A program made the position numbers and the translations under genes. From NCBI RefSeq assembly GCF_001514195.1, contig NZ_KQ948736.1, positions 1,100,625 through 1,164,624 on the forward strand: a stretch of DNA of 64,000 nt, given 5' to 3'. Below the pieces are notes generated by a model. It was not told the DNA's origin, searched no databases, and was given only the letters and a program-made list of their open reading frames with translations. Numbering within the stretch: position 1 is the stretch's first letter; each line of letters opens with the position of its first letter. Of this stretch, positions 27,625 through 35,710 are shown one piece after another. The stretch comes from Streptomyces griseorubiginosus. Its GTDB lineage: Bacteria > Actinomycetota > Actinomycetes > Streptomycetales > Streptomycetaceae.

Positions 27625-28132
27625 GGGGTCTCCCCGGTCGGCAGGAGGTGCGCGGCTCGGATGCCCTGGCGGTCGGCCCCCGCGCCGCCCCATGGCGGGG
27701 GCTCGTTCCCGGTCCGGCTCACCTCGGTCGGGGTGAGCAGGTCGGTCCGGGGCGAGCGGGGGTGGTCCTTCCACGGTCGGGCGGTCTGGGCGCTGCCGTA
27801 CTCGTCGTCGACCGTGGACCACTGGACGGATGCGTCGACTGTGGACCACTGGACGGATGCGTCGACCGTGGACCACTGGACGGATGCCTCCGGTGCGTCA
27901 GGCAGCGGTGGGCACAGGCCCGGCCGGCGCCCGCAGGGGGCCGGTCCCGCGCAGCTCGCGTGGGACTGCGTCCGGGCGAGGGTGGGCACTCGGCCGTCGG
28001 GGTACCGGCCGGCCAGGTCGTCGGCATCGCGGGCCGACTGGGCGGCGCCGCCAGGTTCGGTTCGGCCCGTGTCGTCGCGCCCGTGCCGGGCGGCGGGGAG
28101 GGGGCCGGGACGCTGCGCGGCGGCGCGGAGGC
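27625..28132. other. 508-base gene-free stretch
   Basis: Between the transporter lipoprotein and the DUF624 gene no reading frame shows credible coding character on either strand. Its only distinct structure is the three-copy 27-bp repeat at 27807-27887. It is unusually long for a spacer inside an operon-like cluster. Confidence 0.6.
27807..27887. repeat. Three perfect-length 27-bp tandem repeats
   Basis: Copies at 27807-27833, 27834-27860 and 27861-27887 differ at one position (GTCGACC versus GTCGACT). Each contains the overlapping palindromes GTGGACCAC and CCACTGG. The period is a multiple of three, so the repeat reads as nine residues in any frame, but no gene spans it convincingly. It could be an iterated protein-binding site or a simple minisatellite. 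Confidence 0.85.
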
Positions 28133-29788
28133 TCACCCGTTCTCCTTCCTGAAGCGTTCGTGCGCCTTGTTGTGCAGGTCGACGAGTTGCTGCATGTTCT
28201 TCGCCTTCAGCTCGGCGAGGTGGGCGTTCCAGTCGGACATCGGGCGTTTGCCGAGCACGAACTGGAGGGTGTTCTGGATGGCGGTGTCCTTGAGCGGGGT
28301 GTCCCAGAGGGTGGCCTGTTCCTGCTCGAAGGACTGGAGCGGGTGGGCCGGGTCGACCGGCAGTTGCTTCCGCTGGGACATGACGTCCTGGAACTTCTTC
28401 TCGTCGGGGCTGAAGTTGGAGGAGACCAGCTCCCAGCTGCCGCCGTAGGTGAACACGCCGTTGAAGAAGCCGAAGTCCTTCTGGAGGTCCTTCGGGGCGT
28501 CCGGGTCGGAGCCCATGAGGGAGATGCCGGGCTTGAGGGTGTACTTGCCGCCGGACTCGGTGTAAGTGACGCCCTTCACGCCCCACTTGGAGAACTTCTG
28601 GCCCTCGTCGGAGTACCAGAGCCAGTCCACGAACTGCATCATCGCGACGAAGTCGGAGCTCTTGAGGGCCTTGCTGGAGATCATGACGCCGTTCTCCAGG
28701 CGGACGCCGCTCAGCAGGATCGGGCCCGCGGGACCGAGCGGCACGGGGATCATCTCGATCGTCGAGCCCTTTACCTGCTTGCTCAGGTTGTAGCGGTAGT
28801 TCTGCACCAGCTCCTGCGAGTTGGCGCTGATCACGTACGACTTCTCGGCCAGCAGCTTCTGGATGGCCTGGTCGTCCTGCTGGGTGAAGCTCTCCGGGTC
28901 GAGGAGCTTCTCGGCGACGAGCTTCCTGAGGAATTCGACCATCTGCCGGTAGGCGTCCTGCGCCGCCGTGAACACGAACTTCTGCGCCTTGGTGTCGTAG
29001 CTGATGTTGTCGTAGTTCCAGCCGGCCTTGACGCCGTACGCCTGGCCGAGATAGCCGAACAACGCCCCGCAGGGGAAGGGGGTGTTGGTGCTCCAGCGGT
29101 CGGACCACGGGTACTTGTCCGGGTACTCCGCCTTGAGCGCCTTGAGGACGTCGTACACCTCGTCCCAGGTCGTGGGCAGGGCGAGACCGTGCCGGCCGAG
29201 GACGTCCGTGCGCAAGGAGAGCGAGTAGTTGGACTTGGGCCGCTCGTGCAGGCCGGGCAGCAGGTAGTACTCGCCGTCGGACTGGCGGATGGAGTCGAGC
29301 TCCGGCTCCAGCTTCCACTTCCTGACCTTGTCCCGGAAGTTGGGCATCAGATGGACGTATTTGCTGACCGGCAGGATGGCGCCCGAGGACACGAAGGCGA
29401 CCTCGCCGGGGTGGTACGTCTTGGGGATGATGAACGGGGCGTCGCCCGCGCCGATGAGGACGCTGCGCTTCTTCTCGTAGTCGGCGAGCGGCACGTCCAG
29501 GGGCTTGATGGTGACCCCGGTGCGCCGGGTGACCTCCTTCCAGAACAGCCAGCTGTTCTTGAGGGGGTAGACCGGGTTGTCGTTGTGCAGCATCGAGAAG
29601 GACAGCGCCTTGGTCGCCTTGAACTGCTGTCCGGCGCGGTAGTTCTTCATCGCGCCGTCCTGCTTCTTCGACAGGTCCTTGGAGTCGCCTCCGCCGTCCC
29701 CGCCGCCGCAGCCGGTGAGGGTGGCGAGACCGGCGAATCCGGCGGCGGCCAGGATCTGACGCCGTGACAGCTCTCCTGCGTTCGGCAT
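28133..29788 (-). CDS. Aldouronate-type ABC transporter substrate-binding lipoprotein (LplA/YtcQ family)
   Basis: A 551-aa extracellular solute-binding lipoprotein. The signal has an RR pair (SRRQILAAAG) and lipobox LTGC with Cys near 27, so Tat export is possible. The mature part carries LplA/YtcQ features such as SFSMLHNDNPVYPL and a large size above 500 residues. In Paenibacillus the same family takes up methylglucuronoxylo-oligosaccharides and is linked to a GH67 enzyme, the same pairing as here. ATG 29788 follows GGGAG. It is the last gene of the three-gene transporter operon; the other reading in this frame up to 30544 overlaps the permease. Confidence 0.87.
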   Translation of the reverse strand: MPNAGELSRRQILAAAGFAGLATLTGCGGGDGGGDSKDLSKKQDGAMKNYRAGQQFKATKALSFSMLHNDNPVYPLKNSWLFWKEVTRRTGVTIKPLDVPLADYEKKRSVLIGAGDAPFIIPKTYHPGEVAFVSSGAILPVSKYVHLMPNFRDKVRKWKLEPELDSIRQSDGEYYLLPGLHERPKSNYSLSLRTDVLGRHGLALPTTWDEVYDVLKALKAEYPDKYPWSDRWSTNTPFPCGALFGYLGQAYGVKAGWNYDNISYDTKAQKFVFTAAQDAYRQMVEFLRKLVAEKLLDPESFTQQDDQAIQKLLAEKSYVISANSQELVQNYRYNLSKQVKGSTIEMIPVPLGPAGPILLSGVRLENGVMISSKALKSSDFVAMMQFVDWLWYSDEGQKFSKWGVKGVTYTESGGKYTLKPGISLMGSDPDAPKDLQKDFGFFNGVFTYGGSWELVSSNFSPDEKKFQDVMSQRKQLPVDPAHPLQSFEQEQATLWDTPLKDTAIQNTLQFVLGKRPMSDWNAHLAELKAKNMQQLVDLHNKAHERFRKENG

Positions 29789-29823
29789 GGGAACTCCCTT
29801 GTTCCGTAGGTGAGTTGCTGGGA

Positions 29824-30693
29824 TCAGCCCTTGACCGCGCCGAGCATCACGCCCGAGACGAAGTAGCGCTGGACGAAGGGGTACACGCAGACGATCGGCA
29901 GCGCGGTGAGCACGATGGTGACCGCCTGGATGCTCGCGCCGACCTGGCTGAGCTCGGCGGTGCCCGCGCCCGCGTTGCCGCCTCCGGTGGCGCCCGCAAT
30001 GAGGTTGCGCAGATAGACGGTGACCGGCATCAGGTCGGCGCGGTCCATGTAGAGGAACGCCCCGAACCACGAGTTCCAGAAGGACACCGTGTAGAAGAGC
30101 ACCATGGTTGCCACGACCGCCTTGGACAACGGCAGCACGATCCTGAGCAGGATGCCGTAGGTGCTCAGCCCGTCGATCTGCGCGGCCTCCTCCAGCTCGG
30201 TCGGCAGGCTCTCGAAGAAGGCCTTCATCACCAGCAGGTTGAAGACGCTGATCGCGTTGGGCAGCGCGATGGCCCAGACGCTGTTCTTCAGCCCGAGCTC
30301 GGTGACGAGGATGTAGTGGGGAATCAGGCCGCCGGTGAAGAACATCGTGAACACGGCGATGCCGACGAGCACCCCGCGCCCCTTGAGGTTCTTCTTGGAG
30401 AGCACGTAGGCGTAACAGGTCGTCAGCACCATGGCCACCGCGGTCGAGACGACCGTGTAGAAGACGGTGTTGCCGTAGTTCCGCCAGAACATCGAGTCCT
30501 GGAAGACGACTTTGTAGGTGGTGAGGTTGAACCCCTTGGGCCACAGGGTGACTTCACCGGCCCGGATCTGGCGTTCCCCGCTGAAGGACCGGGCGACGAT
30601 GTTGAGGAAGGGGTACAGGGTGACGATCACGACGAGGGTGAGGATCACCCCGTTGACGCCCTGGAAGACCCGGTAGGAACGGCTCGGCTTCAC
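29824..30693 (-). CDS. Carbohydrate ABC transporter permease (YtcP/LplC family)
   Basis: A 289-aa permease with six membrane helices starting at VNGVILTLVVIVTLYPFLNI. The EAA loop reads LEEAAQIDGLSTYGILLRIV. The GTG at 30693 overlaps the upstream permease stop (GTGA); a GTG at 30696 is an equal alternative. It forms a heterodimeric channel with the LplB-type protein. The operon lacks an ATPase and probably relies on the shared MsiK. Confidence 0.87.
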   Translation of the reverse strand: MKPSRSYRVFQGVNGVILTLVVIVTLYPFLNIVARSFSGERQIRAGEVTLWPKGFNLTTYKVVFQDSMFWRNYGNTVFYTVVSTAVAMVLTTCYAYVLSKKNLKGRGVLVGIAVFTMFFTGGLIPHYILVTELGLKNSVWAIALPNAISVFNLLVMKAFFESLPTELEEAAQIDGLSTYGILLRIVLPLSKAVVATMVLFYTVSFWNSWFGAFLYMDRADLMPVTVYLRNLIAGATGGGNAGAGTAELSQVGASIQAVTIVLTALPIVCVYPFVQRYFVSGVMLGAVKG

Positions 30694-31670
30694 CACAGGC
30701 TGGTCCCCACTGTGCGGCGCGAGAGCGTGTTGGCGGACGTGATCAGGACGAGGCCGATGACCGCCTCGAACAGCCCGATGGCGGCCGCGTAGCTGAAGCT
30801 GTTGGACTCGACTCCCGTGCGGTACACGTACGTCGAGATCACGTCGGCGGTCGGGTAGGTCAGCGGGTTGTAGAGCAGCAGGACCTTCTCGAAGCCGACC
30901 GCCATGAAGGTCCCGACGTTGAGGATCAGCAGCGTGATCATGGTCGGGCGGATACCGGGCAGGGTGACGTGCCAGATCTGCTGCCAGCGGTTGGCCCCGT
31001 CGATGCGGGCGGCCTCGTACAGGTCCTCGTCGATGGTGGTGAGCGCGGCGAGGTAGAGGATCGTGCCCCAGCCGGCGGTCTGCCAGATCTCGGAGCCGAC
31101 GTAGATCGTGCGGAACCATCCGGGTTCCTGGATGAAGCGGATCTCGTCGTGGCCGAGCCAGGCGAGGGCGTGGTTGACCGGGCCGTCGGTGGCGAGCATC
31201 TGGAGGGTCAGGCCCGCGACGATCACGATCGACAGAAAGTGCGGGAGGTACGACACCGACTGCACGAACCGTTTCAGCGAGCGTCGGCGGACCTCGTTCA
31301 GCAGCAGCGCGAGGACGATCGGGATCGGGAAGCAGAAGACGAGGGTGAGTCCGCCGAGCCACAGGGTGTTGCGGAACACCTGCCAGAAGGTCGGGTCGCT
31401 GAGGAACATGCGCACATAGCGCAGGCCCACCCAGTCCTCGCCGAACATCGAGCCACCGGGCTCGAAGCGCCGGAAGGCGATCACGTTGCCGATCATCGGC
31501 AGATAGCGGAAGACCAGGAAGAACAGCAGCGGCAGCACGGCCAGCGAGTACAGCTGCCAGTCCCGGCGCAGGGCCCGGCGCCACCCTCCGCGCGGCGCCG
31601 GTCGAGGGGTCACGGCGGGCCGGTCCTCGACGCCGGTGGGGGGAGGTGCCGACTTGACGGAGGTGCTCAC
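30690..31670 (-). CDS. Carbohydrate ABC transporter permease (LplB family)
   Basis: A 326-aa permease with a 35-residue proline-rich cytoplasmic tail and six helices (LYSLAVLPLLFFLVFRYLP first). The docking loop is YEAARIDGANRWQQIWHVTLP. GTG 31670 has an AGAGGA sequence upstream. It is the first gene of the operon and is divergent from the CE7 esterase; the 203-base intergenic region holds a CGAAACTTTCG palindrome. Confidence 0.88.
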   Translation of the reverse strand: MSTSVKSAPPPTGVEDRPAVTPRPAPRGGWRRALRRDWQLYSLAVLPLLFFLVFRYLPMIGNVIAFRRFEPGGSMFGEDWVGLRYVRMFLSDPTFWQVFRNTLWLGGLTLVFCFPIPIVLALLLNEVRRRSLKRFVQSVSYLPHFLSIVIVAGLTLQMLATDGPVNHALAWLGHDEIRFIQEPGWFRTIYVGSEIWQTAGWGTILYLAALTTIDEDLYEAARIDGANRWQQIWHVTLPGIRPTMITLLILNVGTFMAVGFEKVLLLYNPLTYPTADVISTYVYRTGVESNSFSYAAAIGLFEAVIGLVLITSANTLSRRTVGTSLW

Positions 31671-31699
31671 GCTCGGTCCTCTCAGGCGGGGGACGGAAC

Positions 31700-31710
31700 C
31701 GAAACTTTCG
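31700..31710. promoter_or_regulatory. Palindrome CGAAACTTTCG in the divergent transporter/esterase promoter
   Basis: An 11-bp inverted repeat, 30 bases upstream of the LplB-type gene. It resembles CGAA/TTCG palindromes described upstream of xylan and xyloside genes in Streptomyces (BxlR/XlnR type). Its position suits control of the transporter operon. The rest of the 203-base gap shows no other feature. Confidence 0.5.
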
Positions 31711-31873
31711 AGCTCTTACCGGTAACTCCGCGGCAACTTAGGGCCATTCAGAAAGCGCTGTCAATGGGTCAGGCAGGAGATACCTGGGGCAGGAGTGGGG
31801 TAGGAACGGGAAGGCCGCATCCCGTACCCCTCCGCAAGTTTCACTGCTTTGACCGACTCATGCGAGGTGTCCT

Positions 31874-32869
31874 GTGCCCGCGTTCGACCTTCCGACGAAC
31901 GAGCTGGAGCGCTACCGCCCCGATGTCCAGGAACCCCCGGATTTCGACGCGTTCTGGCGTGACACCCTGAAAGAGGCGGCCGACCCGGACGTGTTGGTGT
32001 CGGTGCGCCCGGCCGAGAACGGACTGCGTCTCACCGACACCTGGGACGTGACCTTCCGGGGCTTCGCCGGCGACCCGGTCCGCGCCTGGTACAGCAGGCC
32101 GGCAGGAGTCGCCTCGGCCCTGCCCGCGGTCGTCGAGTACGCCGGGTACGGGCGCGGGCGCGGCCTCCCACACGAGCGGCTGACCTGGGTGAACGCCGGG
32201 TACGCCCATCTGCTGATGGACAACCGCGGCCAGGGCGACCAGCACGGCAACGGCGGCGCGACCCCCGATCCGCACGCCCTCGCCCCGGGCGGCCCGGGTC
32301 CGGCGGCACGCGGTCTGCTCGATCCGCGCGACTACCACTACCGGCGGCTGATCACGGACGCGGTGCGCGCGGTGGCGGCGGTGCGGGCGCTTCCGGGCGT
32401 GGACGCGGAACAGGTCGCGGCCGTCGGAAACAGTCAGGGCGGCGGCCTGGCGCTGGCCGTCGCCGGGCTGGTGCCGGACCTGGCGGCGGTCCTGGTCACC
32501 GCGCCGTTCCTGTGCGGCATCCGGCGCGCCCTGGACCTGACCGACGCGAGTCCCTACGGCGAGATCAGCGCCTACCTGTCCGTGCACCGGGGCGCGGAGG
32601 AGGCCGCGTACCGCACGCTCTCGTACATGGAGGGCGTCTCCTTCGCCCGCCGCGCCTTCGCCCCGGCCCACTTCGGGGTGGGTCTGCGGGACACGGTGTG
32701 CCCGCCGAGCGGGGCGTACGCGGCCTTCAACCGCTACGGCGAACTGACCGGCACTGAGCCCCGCAAGGAGATCCACGCCTATCCGTACAACAGCCACGAG
32801 GGCGGCGAGGCGGTACAGGTGCGCCGCCAACTCGACTGGCTGGGTGGGGTGTCGGGGTTCAGCGGGTGA
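31874..32869 (+). CDS. Acetyl xylan esterase / cephalosporin C deacetylase, carbohydrate esterase family 7
   Basis: A 331-aa alpha/beta hydrolase that removes acetyl groups from xylo-oligosaccharides. CE7 hallmarks are present: RGQ in MDNRGQGDQ, nucleophile Ser in GNSQGGG, catalytic Asp in GLRDTVCPPS and His in YNSHEGG. There is no signal peptide, so it acts on imported oligomers. GTG 31874 follows GAGGTGTCCT. It is divergent from the transporter operon and fits a pathway of import, deacetylation and removal of glucuronic acid by the GH67 enzyme. Confidence 0.92.
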   Translation: MPAFDLPTNELERYRPDVQEPPDFDAFWRDTLKEAADPDVLVSVRPAENGLRLTDTWDVTFRGFAGDPVRAWYSRPAGVASALPAVVEYAGYGRGRGLPHERLTWVNAGYAHLLMDNRGQGDQHGNGGATPDPHALAPGGPGPAARGLLDPRDYHYRRLITDAVRAVAAVRALPGVDAEQVAAVGNSQGGGLALAVAGLVPDLAAVLVTAPFLCGIRRALDLTDASPYGEISAYLSVHRGAEEAAYRTLSYMEGVSFARRAFAPAHFGVGLRDTVCPPSGAYAAFNRYGELTGTEPRKEIHAYPYNSHEGGEAVQVRRQLDWLGGVSGFSG

Positions 32870-32882
32870 GCGCCGGGCTGAT

Positions 32883-32913
32883 TTGACATCGTTGTCCGCC
32901 GCGAGGATAGAGT
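32883..32913 (+). promoter_or_regulatory. Orphan promoter with LacI-type operator
   Basis: TTGACA (32883-32888) and TAGAGT (32908-32913) are spaced by 19 bases, and the operator-like GACATCGTTGTC overlaps the -35 box. A half dre-like sequence TATAGACCACT follows. No gene starts on the plus strand before the terminator at 33012. It may drive a short RNA or be left from a lost gene. Confidence 0.5.
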
Positions 32914-33011
32914 GATGTATAGACCACTCGATCACGTCATCGCGCGCATCGCGCCGTCACAGCCTTCCCCCTCCGCGTCGGCCACCCACCCCCCTCGCGC
33001 CGACCGGCTCG

Positions 33012-33043
33012 CGGACCCGGTGGCACACAGTCCACCGGGTCCG
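33012..33043. terminator. Terminator of the LPMO gene (and of the orphan promoter)
   Basis: A perfect 12-bp stem CGGACCCGGTGG/CCACCGGGTCCG with an 8-base loop, 32 bases beyond the LPMO stop on the minus strand. It can also end plus-strand transcription from 32.9 kb. Confidence 0.8.
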
Positions 33044-33075
33044 CCCTGAGCATGTCCACGGGTGCTGACGGGTGC

Positions 33076-34140
33076 TCAGCCGACCCTGCACGGAAGGGTC
33101 GTGGCCGTGTCACCGCCGGAGCCCGTCACGACGTAGCCGAACGTCGCGCTCTGTCCCGGACTCAACGAGCCGTTCCAGTTGGCGTTGTGGACCATCACGC
33201 TCTGGCCGGTGTAGGTCGCGTTGCCGTTCCAGAGGCTGTCGACCTTCTGGCCGGACGGCAGGTTCCAGTCGACCATCCAGCCCAGCATCGGCACGTCACC
33301 GGAGTTGGTGACGGTGACCTCGGACTGGTAGCCGCCGCTCCAACTGCCCGTCGTCCTACGGGTGGCGGTGCAGGTGCCGGGCACCGGCTCGGTCGGGTTG
33401 CCCGGCTCGTGGATGCCGGTGACCTCGCCGTTGCCGCCGTCGAAGACCACGTCGGAGCAGGAGTAGAAGGTCTCCGCGCTGTCCGAGCGCTGCCAGACCA
33501 TGTAGATGATGTGGCGTCCCGACTTGTTCGCCGGGAGCTGGCCGGTCCAGGAGTAGTTGGCCTCGACCGTGCCCGGACTGCCGTGCAGCGGGGGGTGGTC
33601 GACGCTGAGGAAGGGCCGGTCCTCGATGTCATTCCAGGTGAGGGCCTTCGTGGGGTCGAAGCCGTCCTTGGTGACGTAGACGTAGAACCAACCCGGGTGC
33701 GCGGCCCAGGCGTTGTAGGAGAAGTCGACCGTCTTGCCCGCGGTGAGGTGGGTGAGCGGCCAGTCGTCGCGGGGGGCGTTGAAGCCGGTGAAGTTGGTGT
33801 TGCCGCCGCTGCACAGCTGACCGTCCGGGACGAAGCCGCGGGTGCGGCCGGCGCCGTCGGAGCGCAGCACGGAGAACCAGTTGTAGAACGGCGTGGTGCC
33901 GCTGACCTGTTGGGCGTTCTTGCAGGCGGGGTTGACCGGCTTGATCTCACCGGTGTCGGTCAACGCGTCCTGCCAGCACAGGAAGGTGCGGCTGGCGGGC
34001 TTCATGGGGGTGCCGTGGGCCTCGGCCCTGCCGCCCGCGGTGAGGACCAGGCTCAGGGCGGGGATGGTGGCGAGCAGGGAGACGAGGACCAGGAAGAGGG
34101 CTCTGGGACGGGTCACCCTCGCTAACTTTGTCAGGATCAT
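33076..34140 (-). CDS. Secreted AA10 lytic polysaccharide monooxygenase with CBM2
   Basis: A 354-aa copper enzyme that cleaves crystalline polysaccharide oxidatively outside the cell. The signal peptide ends AEA/H, so the mature chain starts with His42 (HGTPMKPASR), the first ligand of the histidine brace; the second is His148 in NAWAAHPGW, with axial Phe225 in ETFYSC. A PT-containing linker (PGNPTEPVPG) joins a C-terminal cellulose-binding CBM2 (256-354, two cysteines, W residues). The sequence type and CBM2 suggest cellulose rather than chitin as substrate. A perfect CebR box lies 96-109 bases upstream. ATG 34140 follows AAGGAA. Confidence 0.92.
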   Translation of the reverse strand: MILTKLARVTRPRALFLVLVSLLATIPALSLVLTAGGRAEAHGTPMKPASRTFLCWQDALTDTGEIKPVNPACKNAQQVSGTTPFYNWFSVLRSDGAGRTRGFVPDGQLCSGGNTNFTGFNAPRDDWPLTHLTAGKTVDFSYNAWAAHPGWFYVYVTKDGFDPTKALTWNDIEDRPFLSVDHPPLHGSPGTVEANYSWTGQLPANKSGRHIIYMVWQRSDSAETFYSCSDVVFDGGNGEVTGIHEPGNPTEPVPGTCTATRRTTGSWSGGYQSEVTVTNSGDVPMLGWMVDWNLPSGQKVDSLWNGNATYTGQSVMVHNANWNGSLSPGQSATFGYVVTGSGGDTATTLPCRVG

Positions 34141-34235
34141 GACAGTCCAGTCCGTTCCTTGAGGTACGGGCCGTGCGGGTGTGGGGTTGCGGCGGGGTGG
34201 GAGCGCGCATGCGGGCGGGTTCCGGTCCGTCCGAA

Positions 34236-34249
34236 TGGGAGCGCTCCCA
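34236..34249. promoter_or_regulatory. CebR box upstream of the LPMO gene
   Basis: TGGGAGCGCTCCCA is the exact 14-bp palindrome recognised by CebR, the cellobiose-responsive LacI-family repressor of Streptomyces cellulase genes. It lies 96 bases before the LPMO start in a 232-base gene-free region. It predicts induction by cello-oligosaccharides. Confidence 0.88.
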
Positions 34250-34372
34250 CCCTGCCTTCTGCGGAAGGTAGCGGGAAGGGGCGCAGTTGTAAACGGCTGG
34301 CGCTGGTGTCAGTGGTGTGGCGTGGTGTCGCCGGTTCGGGTGGCGGCGTCCTGATCTGCGCGATAACGGTGT

Positions 34373-34972
34373 GTGACGGTGCCCAGACTGGCCCACGTGA
34401 GAGCTGATGACGAGAACGCCTGGATGTTCCCACCGGCCGGGGGCTGGCGATTCGACCAGGTCAAGGGTCTGGAGCTGGACTTCGACTGGGAACTCGTGGA
34501 CGGTGTGATCGCGCCCCGGGCGCAGGCCGGTCTCTGGCAGAACCATGTCCGCGGCCGGTTGCGAGGCGTGCTGGAGGCCGCGCGGGCCGAGCCGTACCAA
34601 GTCGTGGGTGGGCAGTGCGTCATGGTCGACGAGCGCAACGCACCTGAGCCCGACCTGATCGTCTTCGACCACCGGGGCCTGGACTTCTTCGGAACCGAGT
34701 GCGTCCCCGTCGAACAGGTCGTCCTCGTCGTAGAGGTCGTCCCGCCTGGTTCCCGCCAGGATCAGCGTCCTCTTTTCGCCCCGTCCGAGGTCCCGTACTA
34801 CTGGCGCGTCGAACTGGACCGGGAGCAGAAGCTCGCGGTCCACGAGTACTGGCTCAACGCGGACACCCTTTCGTACTTCCCCGCGCCGTCCCACCCCGTG
34901 CACCACGACAAGCTGGTCACGGAACTGCCCTTCCCCGTCGAGGTCGACCTGGACGCGCTCGTCGGGTTCTGA
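34373..34972 (+). CDS. Uma2-family (DUF820) putative restriction-endonuclease-fold protein
   Basis: A 199-aa PD-(D/E)XK-fold protein of the family expanded in Streptomyces. PEPDLIVFD supplies the first acidic residue and VVEVVPPGSR the next. The usual segment after PGSR, with TDR, a lysine and YAEAG before PYYWRVE, is shortened to QDQRPLFAPSE, so key residues may be missing. GTG 34373 has no clear ribosome binding site; alternatives downstream are possible. Function in this family is unknown. Confidence 0.75.
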   Translation: MTVPRLAHVRADDENAWMFPPAGGWRFDQVKGLELDFDWELVDGVIAPRAQAGLWQNHVRGRLRGVLEAARAEPYQVVGGQCVMVDERNAPEPDLIVFDHRGLDFFGTECVPVEQVVLVVEVVPPGSRQDQRPLFAPSEVPYYWRVELDREQKLAVHEYWLNADTLSYFPAPSHPVHHDKLVTELPFPVEVDLDALVGF

Positions 34973-34991
34973 CGACCGGAGCCGGTGAGCG

Positions 34992-35618
34992 TCACACCGG
35001 GTGGGCCGTCTGGAAGGCCAACCGCTCCTGCGCGGCTTCCCCTACGGCCGTCAGCGCGTCGTCGAGGTCCAGGAACTCCTCCCACACCGTCCGCCCGCTC
35101 GCCTCGGCCAGCCTCCTGACCACCAAGTCCTCCAGCTCCGGGACCCGCTTGTTCTTCCAGATCTTGTCGGCGAGGCTGACCAGCAGGTCTTCCAGGCCGA
35201 TGTCCGGCAGGGTCCAGGTCGCGTGGGTGGCGGCGAAGCGGGCGAGGCCGGGGGCGACCCCCTGTGCCAGGAGGAGCCGCCGACCGGCCTCCTCGTGTGC
35301 CGAGCCGGGGCCCAGGAGTTCACCGACGTGCGCGGTCTTGCCGATGTCGTGGGTCGCTGCACCGAACAGCACTGCCTCCCGGTCGACTTGGAGCGAGGGG
35401 TGCCGGCGTGCCAGCCAGTCGAGGAGCTCGTGCGCCACGTCGTGCACCAGGCGCAGGTGGGCGGCGAGACGGGGTGGCGCGTCGAGCGACTGGAGGAGAT
35501 GGACCACGTCGTCGGGGAGGGGGCGGGGGCCGGGGTCGTGCAGCGCGCGGTGCAAGGGGGTGGGGGTGGTCACGGCGCAAGGGTAGGACGGGAGTTGGAT
35601 GGGGGTGGGGGTGGTCAC
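34992..35618 (-). CDS. HD-domain protein, putative phosphohydrolase
   Basis: A 208-aa metal-dependent HD-fold protein: His in LRLVHDVAHELL, then the HD pair in ATHDIGKTAHVGELL and a distal Asp in VSLADKIWKN. Such proteins often hydrolyse nucleotides; the substrate is not evident. The first 15 residues duplicate the next 15 because of a 45-bp tandem duplication that copies the start region, so GTG 35618 and GTG 35573 are both usable; 35573 is likely the original. Each is preceded by TACCCT 6 bases upstream and no Shine-Dalgarno sequence, suggesting leaderless transcription. Confidence 0.8.
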   Translation of the reverse strand: MTTPTPIQLPSYPCAVTTPTPLHRALHDPGPRPLPDDVVHLLQSLDAPPRLAAHLRLVHDVAHELLDWLARRHPSLQVDREAVLFGAATHDIGKTAHVGELLGPGSAHEEAGRRLLLAQGVAPGLARFAATHATWTLPDIGLEDLLVSLADKIWKNKRVPELEDLVVRRLAEASGRTVWEEFLDLDDALTAVGEAAQERLAFQTAHPV

Positions 35619-35645
35619 GGCGCAAGGGTAGGACGGGAGTTGGAT
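35556..35645. repeat. Perfect 45-bp tandem duplication over a start codon
   Basis: 35556-35600 and 35601-35645 are identical. The unit includes the GTG start and putative -10 hexamer TACCCT of the HD-domain gene. Being 15 codons long, it keeps the frame. Confidence 0.95.
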
Positions 35646-35710
35646 GGGGTGGGCCCCCGTGGCGAAGGCGGCTGAGCGTCAACACCACGACCGCGGCGCC
35701 CTGCGTGCTC

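Noticed and set aside
27807..27887. Possible CRISPR array
   Set aside because: The units are directly adjacent with no spacers, and no cas gene is present.
27591..28448. Plus-strand frame spanning the 27-bp repeats, and minus-strand frames giving a nonapeptide repeat
   Set aside because: No start signal, no family and no continuity with flanking genes; the repeat is open in any frame because its period is a multiple of three.
29789..30544. 252-residue N-terminal extension of the LplA-type lipoprotein
   Set aside because: It overlaps the permease in another frame; the signal peptide and lipobox start at 29788.
32898..32930. Second full DasR site in the 32.9-kb intergenic region
   Set aside because: Only the right half (TATAGACCACT) matches; the left half does not, so just 11 of 16 positions agree.
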